From Moniliophthora roreri (taxonomy: Eukaryota; Basidiomycota; Agaricomycetes; Agaricales; Marasmiaceae): a DNA stretch of 64,000 bases. The stretch covers positions 434,001 to 498,000 of the forward strand of contig LATX02000189.1 of the NCBI GenBank assembly GCA_001466705.2, written 5' to 3'. The notes below the pieces were generated by a model. It saw only the letters and a program-made list of their open reading frames with translations, was not told where the DNA came from and did no database searches. Every line of letters starts with the position of its first letter. The stretch's first letter is position 1. The translations under genes were made by a program, and so were the position numbers. Positions 1 to 10,977 of the stretch are shown in pieces.

Positions 1-804
1 CAGGTTCGTCACCATGTTCTCATTGGAAAACCCATCACTTATTCTGTTCCAATATAGTTGGAAATGTCGTTGATGGAGTCGTACCTCTAGGCGCAGGAGA
101 CGGTGTTTCAGACACCGTTGGTGGTGTCGTTAAGGCTGTTGGCGATACCGTCGACGGCACTGTAGGCCTTCGTCGTCAACTTGAACAAGTTGACGGAGTC
201 GTCGATGGTGTTGTGGGTACAGCTGAGAAAGCCGTTGACGGTGCTGCGGGAGCTGTGTCGAACGTCGCTGGAGGTATCTTGAAGGCACGGCAAGAACAGA
301 CTGGGAACTCTACTACTGAAGGCAGCACTGAACAGAGCAGTGGTGGAATTCTTGGTGGGGTTCTTGGTAGCGGTGATGGAGAAGGAGCAGGGGTTGGTGG
401 GGTCCTATCCGGAGTGACTGATACGGCCACAGGTGTTGTTGGAGGCAAGTACCTGTTTCTTCTCTTTGTTCTTAAACTCAATGTCGGTTTCAGGTGTCGT
501 TGACACTGTAGGGCAAGTCGTTGATGACGCCACCGGCCTTGGCCTTGGAGAGGTGCTCTCGGGAGTTGTTGACACTGCTGGGAATGTAGTTGGAGGTTCG
601 TTTCTTCCCTGATGTCCTCGTTTCGTTTCATTTCGCTGAAATTTCCCGCGTAGGTGTTGCTGACACTGCAGGAGGCGTTGTTGATTCAACTGGTTTGAAG
701 AAGTAAGTCCGTCTTAGCCATCTATGTTCATTCATCTGACAACGAATGGAATTAGAATGCGCCGTATGCCCGCACCCCAAGATGACTCTGAATGCCAAGA
801 GTAA
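1..804 (+). CDS. Gly/Val-rich repeat protein, 3' part (partial at left edge)
   Basis: I do not recognise a named family. The frame encodes low-complexity repeats of the type VVDGVV, DTVGGVV and GVVDTAGNVVGG. Exons I can support are 58-444, 494-595, 654-702 and 756-804. The introns are 4-57, 445-493, 596-653 and 703-755, and the frame ends in a charged tail (MRRMPAPQDDSECQE) with TAA at 802-804. The internal introns interrupt the same point of the repeat (after the first base of the Gly codon in VVGG), so exons look duplicated together with their borders. The intron at 445 starts with GC rather than GT (gcaagt). The 5' end lies outside the window, so signal peptide and localisation cannot be judged. 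Confidence 0.55.
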
Positions 805-959
805 TCATAAATGTTATTTTGTCCCCTTTCATATGATACCATTTCGTCTTTTATGATGTGTAGTTTATACCACGAGCAACAATACTGCATTCTTTCACAG
901 GTCTATGGATGTGTACACAGTAAGAAAATGGCAGGACATTCTAAAGGTATCAATGTTCG

Positions 960-2213
960 TCAAATTCGTATTAACACAATCCGATGAAAGGAGTGAATAG
1001 ATGAAAGTGACAGGAAATGCTGATTCGACAAAAACCTATGTGTAAGGCCTGGGGTGTACGTGGTTCGTGTTTCTAGGATAAGAGCGTGCGCCGCTTTGGA
1101 TGGCAGGCACTCCTCTGGATCGAGGTTAATCTGCAAAAGCTCGGTTACACAAACCCAGGCGCTAAGCATTAACCCAAGGATACCTACGGGTGAACAATTT
1201 CCTTTCATCCCTACAGACAGAAAAATTTGAACTTCATTTCCATAGTTCATTGGACCATATCGTAAACGAGTGCTCCGGCGTGAGGCGGGTAAGGCTGATT
1301 CTCCGTGGTCCAGACCCAGCGCCCCCCCTTCCTGGTCAAACTGGAGAACTGAAAACGAATCAACAATGTCCTCAGCGAAATACTGCCAATTGTTGTCATA
1401 ATCTTCAAGGTCTTTCGGTAGCTTCTGCATACCCCCAAAAAAGGTAGAGTGTGTTATCAATGGTTTGCAACCGCGTGTTGATATCGCCACGGGGCAACGC
1501 CGGCAGTACCTAAAAACTCCCCACTCCTTCGTAGAGAGCTTTATGTATAGGATCGTGAGGTATGTGTTGAATGATGACCATCGTTCAGGGCGCTCTGGAC
1601 TACTGAAGTATCCTCCAATAATGAAGATATACTTTTCTGAACCAATCTTCATGACGGGAATTCCGGCTCCACAAAACGAGGGCATGACCTTGGTATTACA
1701 GCTACATTGGTTGCTGAATGTGAGATTTTGGACCTGAATCGACGAGCTGAGAATCAGGAAACTTGCCGCGACTAGTGGTATACAGAGATGACGCACCGAA
1801 TCGTCCCATGTCTTGGCCTTGACATCCAAGCAATGCAACGCGGAGCCAGGTCCATCCTCACTATTATCGTGAGAGGGAAGAAGGTAAGTCTTTTCTTCAT
1901 CGTGATCTATGGCCATTGGTACTCTCGGGATGGGCATAACGGGCGTGAAGAATGGTGCACCAGTCTGTAGACAGGTTTCCGAGTAGGTGAGGGGGCTAAT
2001 CTCTTCAATTTTAATGGTATTTAGTCCTGCCTCTGAGTCATAGGCGTTTCCCGAACCGGATGCGGAATCGTCGTCGTTCAGCTGCCCTGCCAGTATTCGC
2101 CTTGGAGCGATTTTATGTTCTCTGAGGTGCAGTGCCTCTCTTTCGAGTCGCGCTGTGCTCGTAAAGTGAGTCGGTAGAGGTCGAGCGCGCTCTTTTCCGT
2201 AGATTTCGGGGCA
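960..2213 (-). CDS. Uncharacterised protein with a hydrophobic segment
   Basis: An open frame runs on the minus strand from just after an in-frame TAG near 2214 down to the stop at 960. The first in-frame ATG is at 1937, so the true start may be there or in an unrecognised upstream exon. The protein has a polar N-terminal part, one hydrophobic stretch (LCIPLVAASFLIL) that could be a membrane anchor, then a C-terminal region with KYIFIIGGYF and ERWSSFNTYLTIL. This last segment resembles a kelch-like strand and recurs on the plus strand near 9 kb (KKFLFIIGG, REKWSGF), so the two loci are paralogous. Function is unknown. Splicing was not resolved, and part of this frame could be intron. Confidence 0.45.
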   Translation of the reverse strand, partial: CPEIYGKERARPLPTHFTSTARLEREALHLREHKIAPRRILAGQLNDDDSASGSGNAYDSEAGLNTIKIEEISPLTYSETCLQTGAPFFTPVMPIPRVPMAIDHDEEKTYLLPSHDNSEDGPGSALHCLDVKAKTWDDSVRHLCIPLVAASFLILSSSIQVQNLTFSNQCSCNTKVMPSFCGAGIPVMKIGSEKYIFIIGGYFSSPERPERWSSFNTYLTILYIKLSTKEWGVFRYCRRCPVAISTRGCKPLITHSTFFGGMQKLPKDLEDYDNNWQYFAEDIVDSFSVLQFDQEGGALGLDHGESALPASRRSTRLRYGPMNYGNEVQIFLSVGMKGNCSPVGILGLMLSAWVCVTELLQINLDPEECLPSKAAHALILETRTTYTPGLTHRFLSNQHFLSLSSIHSFHRIVLIRI

Positions 2214-2426
2214 TATCTACAACGCCACGTGAGGTTAAGTAGGATTCAGAGCTGAAGCAAAAATGATTGAAGTTCGAAGTTACTATTCAAGAAGCATATC
2301 GCGATCTATCTCAATCTATCTGTCGTGTTTGTATTCACTCGTCGCTTTGACTGAATTTTGTGTAAGCTAGAATATAATCGCTACCACGTAAGTAATATAC
2401 CAAAGAAATACATACTATATATTGCA

Positions 2427-5400
2427 TTACACCGTGACCTCGCCAAAATCATACTGCACTGGACATGGTGGATGATACTCAGGACATCCCCCACTCCAAT
2501 TGTGATTCATGGCCGTCTTCGCACTAGCGGCATTTCTTGTCCAAATATTCCCAGCAATGCTTGTTGCGGCCATATTACACGCCTTCTTCACTTCCGGTTC
2601 TCCATTCTGCGCAAGATCCTTCAAAATTTTTACCCCTCCTGCGTTGACGATCTCTTTCCGAATCGTTGATCCACCCACATCACCCAAAAAGCTGACAGCA
2701 AGTGCCAACTCAATATGAACCTGCGGATATGGTTCGTCTGCTGCTGTTCTAAGAGCAGCGAGGAGGGAATCGACCACTCCAGCATCGACCAAAGCCTTCC
2801 GCGTTCCACCTCCCCATTCAGCACAGCTGAATCTCTGTATGGCGAATGCAAATGAAGCAAGAGGTTCCACTTCTTCTGTTGGTAGGACACTAGGAAAGCG
2901 CGCCAACCCGGCAGCTGTACCCTTCTGCAGCAAGATCTTCGACATATCACTACTATTCGGCCGCATCAGGCACCCTACGGCCCTTGCACTCCAGTGCAAT
3001 ACGCTGGATTCTGTTGAGGTATTCAAATGATGAGCCAACAAATCAACGCAGCCTGCTTTGGCGAGCTGTTTTGCGAGCTTTATAGACCGTGACATTCTCG
3101 CAACGACAAAGAGGCCCGATGAAATGTCTTCGGCTGTCGAAGCTACGAGATTGGTTGAGTGCCGGAGGTGGTCGACTATGTCGGTAATGAATCCTTGTTC
3201 TGCAAGGGAGTCGGCTATGGCATCATTTTGTATGAGATTACCTAGACACCAGGCCGAGAGAGTGGCACCTCGAAGTCCACCATGAAGTCCTCGATCGACA
3301 AGCTGCTTCGCAAGGTTGCGTTTGAGGAGACCTTGAGCGATTTCAGTTGTTCGGATGAGTCGGGTAATGGTCCATAGTGCAAGAGCGGCTACGTCGTCAG
3401 ATTCGGAGGAAGAAAAAAGTTCCATAAGTGTGGTGGTAGTATCGGTTCTGTAGATCGTGTTGGCGCTCAATGAGTCGTAACTATGACAAAAAGTCAGCTT
3501 GGCCAAGCGGGAGAACTGTCGGACGCACGCAAGAGTACCCAATGCAATCAACACTGTCTCCAGTGGCTCGTCGGCGGCGGCTCGCGTTTTGAGCAGCAGG
3601 ATGAGCGTCGGTATAACGCCGGCCGTAATCAACTTTTGTGCTAATTTATCCGATTGAGACGCGAGCAGATATATCTTCGTCAGACATTCGTCTATTGCAC
3701 GAGGATTCCTTCGTTCCTTAACTTCAACTTGCAGTGCCTGCGCAACCAAAACTGGATTTGCAGCTCCTGAATTGCTCGAACCTGAAGTAGAATGAGATAC
3801 GTGTCTCCTTCCCGGTACGACGGATGCAGACTCACCGCCGATGCTCCCGACATCACTAATAGATCGCAGATCCGAGCCCGTCCTGGGGTTCATACTCAAC
3901 CTCGAGAAACCCGTGCTGACAGTCAAACTTCGGCTGACTCCAAGGGAGTTACTGGGCACCACTGATTGTCCTTGTTGATAGTGTGATTCTGGCACTGAAT
4001 CATAGCCATCGTCAGAAGGTGGAGGAGATACAGTATGTCGAGGATGTGACTGGGCTCCATATCCTGGGTGCAGATTTTCTGGTTGGATATTCGGTGGCCG
4101 AACCACATTCAGGGGTCTAATCTTGTTATCAAAAGTTTGTACCGTAGGTGCCGAACTGGCTGCAAGGCAACTTCAATGAGGCGAATGCCTACATAGGCTG
4201 AAAAGACTTACAAGGGGGAGTTAACCCACTAAAAGTGGATTTCTTGGCAGAAGAAGGTAGTGGCTGCTTTGTTATCCTTCCATTATATCCAATTCCTGCT
4301 CCTGAGGGCTCGTAGGCTGGAGGAAGGTCGTGCTCGTCCTCTAATGCTGGTGATGTAGGGTTTTGAACGCGCAGTCTTCTATTGGGTGTCGCATTGAGTT
4401 TGCCTCGGTCCGACCCGGATTGAGCTAGTATTACATTTTTAGGTTAGTCGCTATAGGGATACACCAACAATATGATTGCTCACATCCGTTACCAATGGTT
4501 CCTTGTGTTGCCGCCTCCCATAACCTGACAATAATATCAAATGTCGGTCGCAACCGGGCTTCCTTGTGCCATGATTCCTTGAGACACTAAGCCAAGAAAT
4601 AAGTGTGTATGTGCCAAGTCTAGCATACCTCGATGATATCCCACATCTGATCTGTCATACCCACCCTGACAGTCCATGAGTATTCGGGACGGTCAGGGCG
4701 CACATCTTCGTGGCACACCATACGGATGATATGTTTCTCCGGAAGAATACCCCAAGGAGGCGTAGAAGTGAATATCTGAGATACATTTGTGAATGAGCGG
4801 AGGAAGCAGCAGAAAGTGAGAGGATATACCTCAAAGGCGCACATCGCAAAAGCATACACATCTGATGGTTTCGATGTCATCTGGCGGAATAGATAAGTCG
4901 TTACGAAGGGCGACAATTAATGGATCACGTACTCCTTTCCAGGCCTCAGGAGAGAAATATCTATGTGCCTCGTTGTTTTTAGTGGACTGAATCTCCGACA
5001 TGCCATAGTCTGCTATGCAGGCCTGGCCGTCGGCTTTGATAAGTATTTCGGACGTTTTCAGTCCCCCATGGATCAGTCCGCGCTGTAATGCCCAATAAGC
5101 AATAAACTCTAATGAAAAGAAGCTGCGGATTACACACCGAGTGAATGTACTGCATCCCAGAAGCGACGTCCATAACCTTTAATGAGTATCGTTCAGCTTC
5201 CATAGATAGCTCAGAGCGTGAAAGCTCGCCATTTGAGGTCTATCAGCATTCGGATTTTCCTTGAGGTATTTTGAGGCATCTCCTGAGGGGAGGTATTCAG
5301 AAACAATGAATAAAGGATCCGCTTCTTCACTAGACACGCCAAAGATGTGCAATACGTTCGGATGGTCGAGACTTTGCCAAAGAGATGAGCGAGCGCGCAA

Positions 5401-5583
5401 CGCCTCCAGGTCGAAAGCATCAGTCTTTGATATTACTTATTTGGGAGCAAAACGTACCTCTAACGCCACTTCTTCCGCCAGTATCTTGACTGCTGCGACC
5501 TGGTTCCCGTATGTTGCCTTGTAGGTCTTTCCTGTCCCCAAAGATTGTGATTCGTCGATTGAAACATCTTCTGGCCGTATCAT
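2427..5583 (-). CDS. Pseudokinase-armadillo repeat fusion protein
   Basis: The start ATG is at 5583 (MIRPEDVSIDES). The N-terminal part is a protein kinase-like domain: a weak glycine loop (LGTGKTYKATYG), VAAVK with the ATP-binding Lys, SEYLPSGDASKYL in the hinge, then RGLIHGGLKTSEIL where HRDLKPxN is expected. The catalytic Asp is therefore Gly. The metal-binding Asp is kept (ADYG for DFG). SDVYAFAMCAFE and RLRPTF follow. After a Pro/Ser-rich linker (about 3780-4440) comes a long armadillo-type helical repeat region (about 2430-3770) ending WSGGCPEY..FGEVTV. Several introns are clear, such as 4107-4200 and the one inside YIHS|RGLIHGG. One exon border near 5220-5270 stays unresolved because no good GT donor is visible. 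It is probably a scaffold or signalling protein rather than an active kinase. Confidence 0.82.
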
Positions 5584-6363
5584 GGTAGTATGAAGTCAAG
5601 GATAGTGATCAGCTCCACACGAATCCTTTGGGTGGGAAGGAAGGTAGGACGTGTGATAAACATGGGTCCAAGCCCTAGCCCATTATGAGATGACCATCTG
5701 GCAGTTCGCGTCAAGTTGCCATCTTGATGGCACACTGCCGACGTATGATCCATTGGATGAACAGGGATGGATCGACGTGTGTCGCGAGTCGTGGTCTCTG
5801 CTGAGTGTCTGCAATGATTCTGAGTCTAATATTATCAATATGCAAACTACATCGACCGTTATTGAGAAAAGTTAAATAAACAAATACAACGGCGATCGGA
5901 TTTGCTGGTTCCGAGTTACAGAAGCCCAGAGTTCTCCATGTCATCCGGCTGCCTACAATACATCAGACGCGCCCTAGATAAACGGTAGACTAGCCCAAGG
6001 AGAAGTTTAGCGTAGTATGATAACAGAACTAGTTGGTTGATACGATTAAAATTTTTTGCAGAACTTGAACCTGGGTCAGGCTTGAGTTATTAGGCGATAG
6101 CTACTAGTACCGGTCGTCTGAAGGGAATGGCATTATGTCATCCAGTGCGCTTTTCCTTCAGCCTTCAACGCGTCCCTGCTCGCTGTTCACCATTACTGCT
6201 TTGCTGTCGATGACCAGGCTGTGCCATGATCTGACAGTTAGCGCCCTTTAAGTTTAATTTACGGCGCTGGTCCGACAACAAAGGCTGTTCCCAGGCCTCC
6301 AGGCACTTGTGACCTGAGGCCAGTCCTAAAATTCCTTTGAATCCTTGCTTCCGTGAAAGCACG
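5584..6363. other. Intergenic, divergent promoter region
   Basis: This stretch lies between the divergent starts of the pseudokinase-ARM gene and the TM protein gene. Only short, unconvincing open frames occur. I see no RNA gene or repeat. Confidence 0.5.
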
Positions 6364-7767
6364 ATGAAAACTACTAGGTCTTGGTTGGTTCTCCTAGGCC
6401 TTGGACTTGCATCGTACGCACAGACGGTCACACCTGCGACATGTACTGACACCAAATTCCAATGGGTGAGTTTTTTCTTGTCGTTAAACGTTCCAAAGTA
6501 CTCACATCCCCGATATCGTCTCACTCACTAGGCCTTCAATTCTCGAAACCAAAGTCCATGTGATGTTGCTGGATATCTTGGAGGAGTTTGTAACGCAGGC
6601 CGTGAGCCTCAAATCCATCTGTCACTGATTCATATACTCATTCCTAATGTCTCTTTGATTGAAAAAGAATTCACTCTTCCAGCATTGACTCAGGAGGGAC
6701 AGTTTTACAAGGGGCCCGATGTCGCGACAGCCAATCAATGCCGGTGCAACACTGTGTTCTATTCCATGCTTAGTGCTTGTGCATCGTGCCAGGATCGTAC
6801 CTTCATCAAGTGCGCACCCTCACTTCCCGTGATTATCCACGTTTTCACCATTATTTGGGCTAGGTGGTCAAGCTTTGCAACAAATTGTACCACAGTTTAT
6901 TTGACGTGAGTCACGTCCACGCAAATCGCAGCACATGCTCACAAATAGCATAGGTATCCGGAAACAATACCTAGCGGCACTTTGGTGCCAGGTTGGGCAT
7001 ATTTGGATGTCACAGTATGTTGCATGCTCTGGTCGACGAGGCAATCTCGGTTAAACATTTTCGCAGACATCTGATATTTGGAATACAACCCAGGCATCTG
7101 AAAACTCAAGTACGCACTGAGAACGTTCTTTCCTATTATTATAATTCAACGTGCGGTCTTTGTCAGATGTCCCCGAATCTTCAGGCATCCCGAAATCAAC
7201 CGGGTTGGCTCCGCCGGCGCCCACTTCTCCCAGTCCTTCCAACACCGCCGAGTCTCAGTCCAGTTCTCAGTCAAAGTCAAACGCTGGTGCTATCGCCGGC
7301 GGGGTTGTCGGAGGCGTTGTTTTCCTTGTCATCATTGCCGGGATCGCATTTTGGTTGTATCGCCGTCGCAAAACTCATGCGGAAGACAGTATATCTCAAT
7401 ATGTCTCTTCTGGCCCGAATTATAACTCGACCCGTTTGCCACCAACATCTACGAGTCCGAGGAGTGATCAGACGAGGTTTGGTAGCCCTAGTCCTGAGAT
7501 GGGGCAAAAGTTGCCTTACTATGTGGGTCCCTCCTACAGTCTTTTCGACTTTTGGGCACTGAGTTCATGTATAATTAGAATCCCTCAGATCCAAACACCT
7601 TCCCGGATGCTCTTGCTCGAATGCAATCACCTGTCTCATCCGGAACATACACCTCCCATGTTCACTCAAACTCTATCGATTCAACTAATGCGGGCAATAA
7701 CCATGACAGCAGCTTGTATTCGACGCCTACTCATCATAGGAATTATTCAGGTGCCGCAGAGATTTAG
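6364..7767 (+). CDS. Secreted-domain single-pass membrane protein, basidiomycete type
   Basis: The start ATG at 6364 opens a clear signal peptide (MKTTRSWLVLLGLGLASYAQ). The lumenal or extracellular part is Cys-rich, with CDVAGYLGGVC, then CRCNTVFYSMLSACASCQ and a Trp-containing ...WSSFATNC block, a pattern I know from many agaricomycete hypothetical membrane proteins. A Ser/Thr/Pro-rich stalk follows, then a TM helix (AIAGGVVGGVVFLVIIAGIA), a basic stop-transfer (YRRRKTH) and a Ser-rich cytoplasmic tail ending ..NYSGAAEI. Six or so short introns are needed; the last runs from GTGGGTCC near 7521 to ..TTAG before NPSDPN, and it moves the tail into another frame. TAG is at 7765-7767. The layout resembles a cell-surface sensor or wall-associated protein, but the ligand is unknown. 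Confidence 0.8.
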
Positions 7768-8552
7768 TCCTTGGATTAATTGTAACACTACTCTGGCGCC
7801 TCTGTATTAGTCACCTTTATGTTCCGATTATATGTGACTCTGACTCACAATGTGAGGGCGAGGCCAATACAGTAAGCTCGTGAGCAGGGGAGACTCGATG
7901 CGTCGTGAACTTGTGACGCTATCTCGCCGAGCTCCGTAGATACAGCGGCGTGACGACAGGTACCAAATCGAGGAACGAGATCGGTACCAGGTTCCAACCG
8001 AGCGTAGCTGGGCAGACCACTGACTTCCGCACCGCTGCAGTCAACCGTCTCCTAAGATAGGGTCCTGTTATCAGCTGGGGGAGAGGTCAGCTAGTGAGGC
8101 AGATTTAGCAGCGGTTTCGAGCCTGCGAAAGCTCTCATCAGGGGGCTACCGCTACCCCTACCGCCTGCACTTCCAACTCTGTTTAGGGATACTACCACTG
8201 AGCCTATATACCCAGAAGGAGTCCGAAACACTGGAAAGACCTCGGACCGGAGGACTTCTCCTCTCACGCCATCCGAGCAGCTGACCGGGACTACTGCCTC
8301 TGCCATCAGCCAATCCAGCTTCTTGACCTTCCGAGAGGGTGGTTTACGGTTTGGGAGGACTGATCTTGCGGGATGGAGCTTCATCCCAGCCCTTCGGCCC
8401 ATAGACAAGATCAGAGGGACAGGGGCGGGTGGGGTTTCCCCGTTCCGCGCCTGATATTTGTTGGTCCCATGCAGCGAAGACGAGGTTGGACACTCTAGCC
8501 TCGCTCGTGAGCGTGCCGACGCGGCTGACTCCTGACTTTATACTGTATCTTC
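7768..8552. other. GC- and CpG-richer intergenic block
   Basis: About 785 bases without a convincing gene. The middle (about 7850-8530) is visibly richer in GC and CpG than its flanks. An antisense frame at 8091-8408 is rich in Arg/Gly/Ser but shows no family resemblance. It could be an old insertion, but I found no terminal repeats. Confidence 0.4.
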
Positions 8553-9230
8553 ATGCCTTCTTGCCTTGAAATCACCTTCGCTACCGTAATGACAGAAATC
8601 GACGAACACATGAAAGAAGCCTTGAGAGGCTCAGAATCCACTCTAGACTCCTTCACACCTGCCGATTCGGATTCCAGGACTTCATCTCATACATCTTACC
8701 ATGACGAAGTGGCCACGGAAGAAGGATGCTCCGGGAGGCAGGAAAAGCGAAGTAGGCGTGAATCCGCGTCTTTATCTTCAAGGGGTCGAAGAACCCATAC
8801 AGTCGCTTGATGTTCAAATGCTGCTATACCCTCGCCCTCCCAACCAGGGGATGATGACTCGGTGCGTCAGTGGAGCATTCCCTCTAACTTCTTGCAGGTC
8901 CACGGCATCAAGCCAAATCACCAGTTCAACTCTGAAGAGGGAAAACGACCTCTCCCGCCATGTATATCAAGCTTACTTTTTCGAGGATCCCCGTACCAGC
9001 AAGAAGTTTCTCTTTATCATTGGCGGGTGCATCCAAGGCAACCCTCTTCATCGCGAAAAATGGTCTGGCTTCAGCCACCACAAGTTTATAACCATCCTCA
9101 TGACGGATACTCCCAAAGGACGTGGCAGGTCCTCAATACGACCTGTGCGGCTCCTGCGCGAATCCGGTATGCCGTTGCTTGTATCGGTAATAACTGGAGC
9201 TATCCGTTCGAAGAGATTCTGCACTCTTAA
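8553..9230 (+). pseudogene. Probable decayed relative of the 960-2213 gene
   Basis: Pieces in alternating frames match the minus-strand gene at 960-2213. Frame A starts with MPSCLEITFATVMTEI. Frame B gives IQSLDVQ (versus HCLDVKAK). Frame A gives DDDSVRQWSIPS (versus WDDSVRHLCIPL). Frame B gives KKFLFIIGG..REKWSGF..FITIL (versus KYIFIIGG..ERWSSF..LTIL). Frame A then gives SQRTWQV..C..P up to a stop near 9230. The intervals where the frame changes are mostly too short for introns, so several frameshifts are the simplest reading. Frame B alone is open from 8701 to 9249, so a shorter product cannot be excluded. Confidence 0.42.
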
Positions 9231-9926
9231 TCATTGCGGGGTATGGTAAGGACAGGCGTGTTGAGGTTATTTGTACGATGTGTGGCGGTCGGTGAAAGAT
9301 GCATGTTCTTGCGAAGAGTAATGGGAATGAACTATGAACTGTTACTGAGGTCTCGTTCAATTTGGGATGAGTAGGTAGCTCGAGCAGCACGTAGTACAGC
9401 ACGATGTGTATAGTATTTATAATTTCAATGCCAACTTTCTGGCCTTGGCCATGGCTGGGAGCGAAGAAGTCCCGCTGATCGATATCATGACTAGGACGAT
9501 CCGGGATGCCTTTCAAGGTTCTTTCTGCCGACCCACCTTTCCAATCCGGAAGAAAAGGTAGCAAGCCTGGTAGCATATCTGATCCCCAGAATCAAAAGCG
9601 TTTGCCTCGCTGCTCATTCATGCACACGAGTCTGATGGAGACTTTGGACAAGGACATGGAAACAAAGTGGTCCTTTATGATATCTTGTATTCAAAGAGTC
9701 ATTCATATTCAGATGTGCACGTTTTCTACGCGTTTATTCCTTGAAGTTGAAAGAGCAAGTTGGCCATGAATGGGCCCGGAGCCGGGAAGTTGTTGAACAG
9801 AAAAAAATTTTGCGTCAAAACGCGTGACTGGGAGTCAACCGGCCCTTATCTAATAATCCATCCATCTGCCAGGATTTCTTTCTTCAACTTTTCTCCCTCG
9901 ACTTCAATCTACCCTCCACATTAAAC
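9231..9926. other. Intergenic; possible degraded coding remnant and Ran promoter
   Basis: Around 9430-9770 the plus strand has short stretches that look coding, such as EEVPLIDIMTRTIRDAF and KVVLYDILYSKSHSYSDVHV, broken by stops and frame changes. I do not recognise the source. The last 150 bases are the CT-rich 5' flank of the Ran gene. Confidence 0.35.
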
Positions 9927-10977
9927 ATGTCTGAACAAGCAACCATTCCTACCTTCAAGCTTGTCCTTGGTACGTTACTTCTCTATTCGGAAAAATGTAC
10001 AGCTGACGCGCCGTTTTGCTCATTGTATCTCCCTCGACTGATCGATATCGCATTCTTCTTGAAAACAACACTGCCGGCTGGTATTAGTTGGTGACGGTGG
10101 TACTGGAAAGACCACATTCGTCAAGGTGAGCTCTCTATCCAACGTTTGACTGCTATAGATCCACCCTGATCTCACTCGTACAGCGCCACCTTACTGGTGA
10201 ATTCGAAAAGAAATACATCGCCACCCTCGGTGTCGAAGTTCACCCACTATCTTTTTCAACCAACTTTGGTACCATTTGCTTCAACGTTTGGGATACGGCT
10301 GGTCAGGAGGTGAGTTTTGGTGTCTTTTTCGCGTCAAAAGAAAACCCAACCAACTTGTTTTTGTTCACGTAGAAATTCGGTGGTCTCCGTGACGGATACT
10401 ATATCCAAGGCCAATGTGGTATCATCATGTTCGACGTCACCTCTCGTATTACATACAAGAACGTCCCCAACTGGCATCGGGATCTGGAGAGAGTTTGCGA
10501 GAACATTCCTATTGTGCTTTGTGGGAACAAGGTTGATGTTAAGGTACGCCCTCCACCAATTACTTTCTGATGATGCGATGTTTATGCGTTGAGCAGGAGC
10601 GAAAAGTCAAAACCGGAGCAGTCACTTTCCACCGAAAGAAGAACTTGCAGTACTTCGAGATTTCGGCCAAATCGAACTACAACTTCGAGAAGCCTTTCTT
10701 GTGGCTCGCGAGGAAATTGGTTGGGTGCGTTTCACACCTCTCCCCTTCACACTCGGATTTATTACTGACATACGTGATCCGTAGAAATCCAACCCTAGAA
10801 TTTGTCGCTGCACCCGCCCTCGCTCCTGCTGAAGTGGCTGTCGATGCTGCCCTCATGGAGCAGTACAACAGGGAGTTGCAGCAAGTGTGTGCTTTCAACT
10901 TCTTCATAGAAACGCGCGCTAATGATTGCTGTTAGGCCGAGGCAGTTCCTCTTCCCGAGGAAGATGACGATCTGTAA
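9927..10977 (+). CDS. GSP1: GTP-binding nuclear protein Ran (Gsp1/Spi1)
   Basis: This is the small GTPase that drives nucleocytoplasmic transport and spindle and nuclear-envelope assembly. About 215 residues are encoded in seven exons, matching the family. All G boxes are visible: GDGGTGKTT (P-loop), the switch I Thr in [27 protein letters not shown] (G3/switch II), GNKVDVK (G4) and [14 protein letters not shown] (G5). The acidic C-terminus LPEEDDDL is the diagnostic Ran tail, and there is no prenylation Cys motif. The first intron follows codon 14 (CTTG|gtacgt). The start has AAAC before ATG and the stop TAA is at 10975-10977. Identification is essentially certain. Confidence 0.96.

Noticed and set aside
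8101..8130. tRNA B-box-like GGTTTCGAGCC
   Set aside because: It has an extra base against the consensus, with no A box and no cloverleaf around it. No other tRNA was found by eye in the window.
8091..8408. 105-codon minus-strand frame in the CpG-rich block
   Set aside because: The Arg/Gly/Ser bias follows from base composition; there is no start context and no resemblance to any family.
7876..8512. 10-bp direct repeat GCTCGTGAGC flanking the CpG-rich block (7876 and 8503)
   Set aside because: Considered as a target-site duplication, but the position relative to the block edges is not exact and no terminal inverted repeats accompany it.
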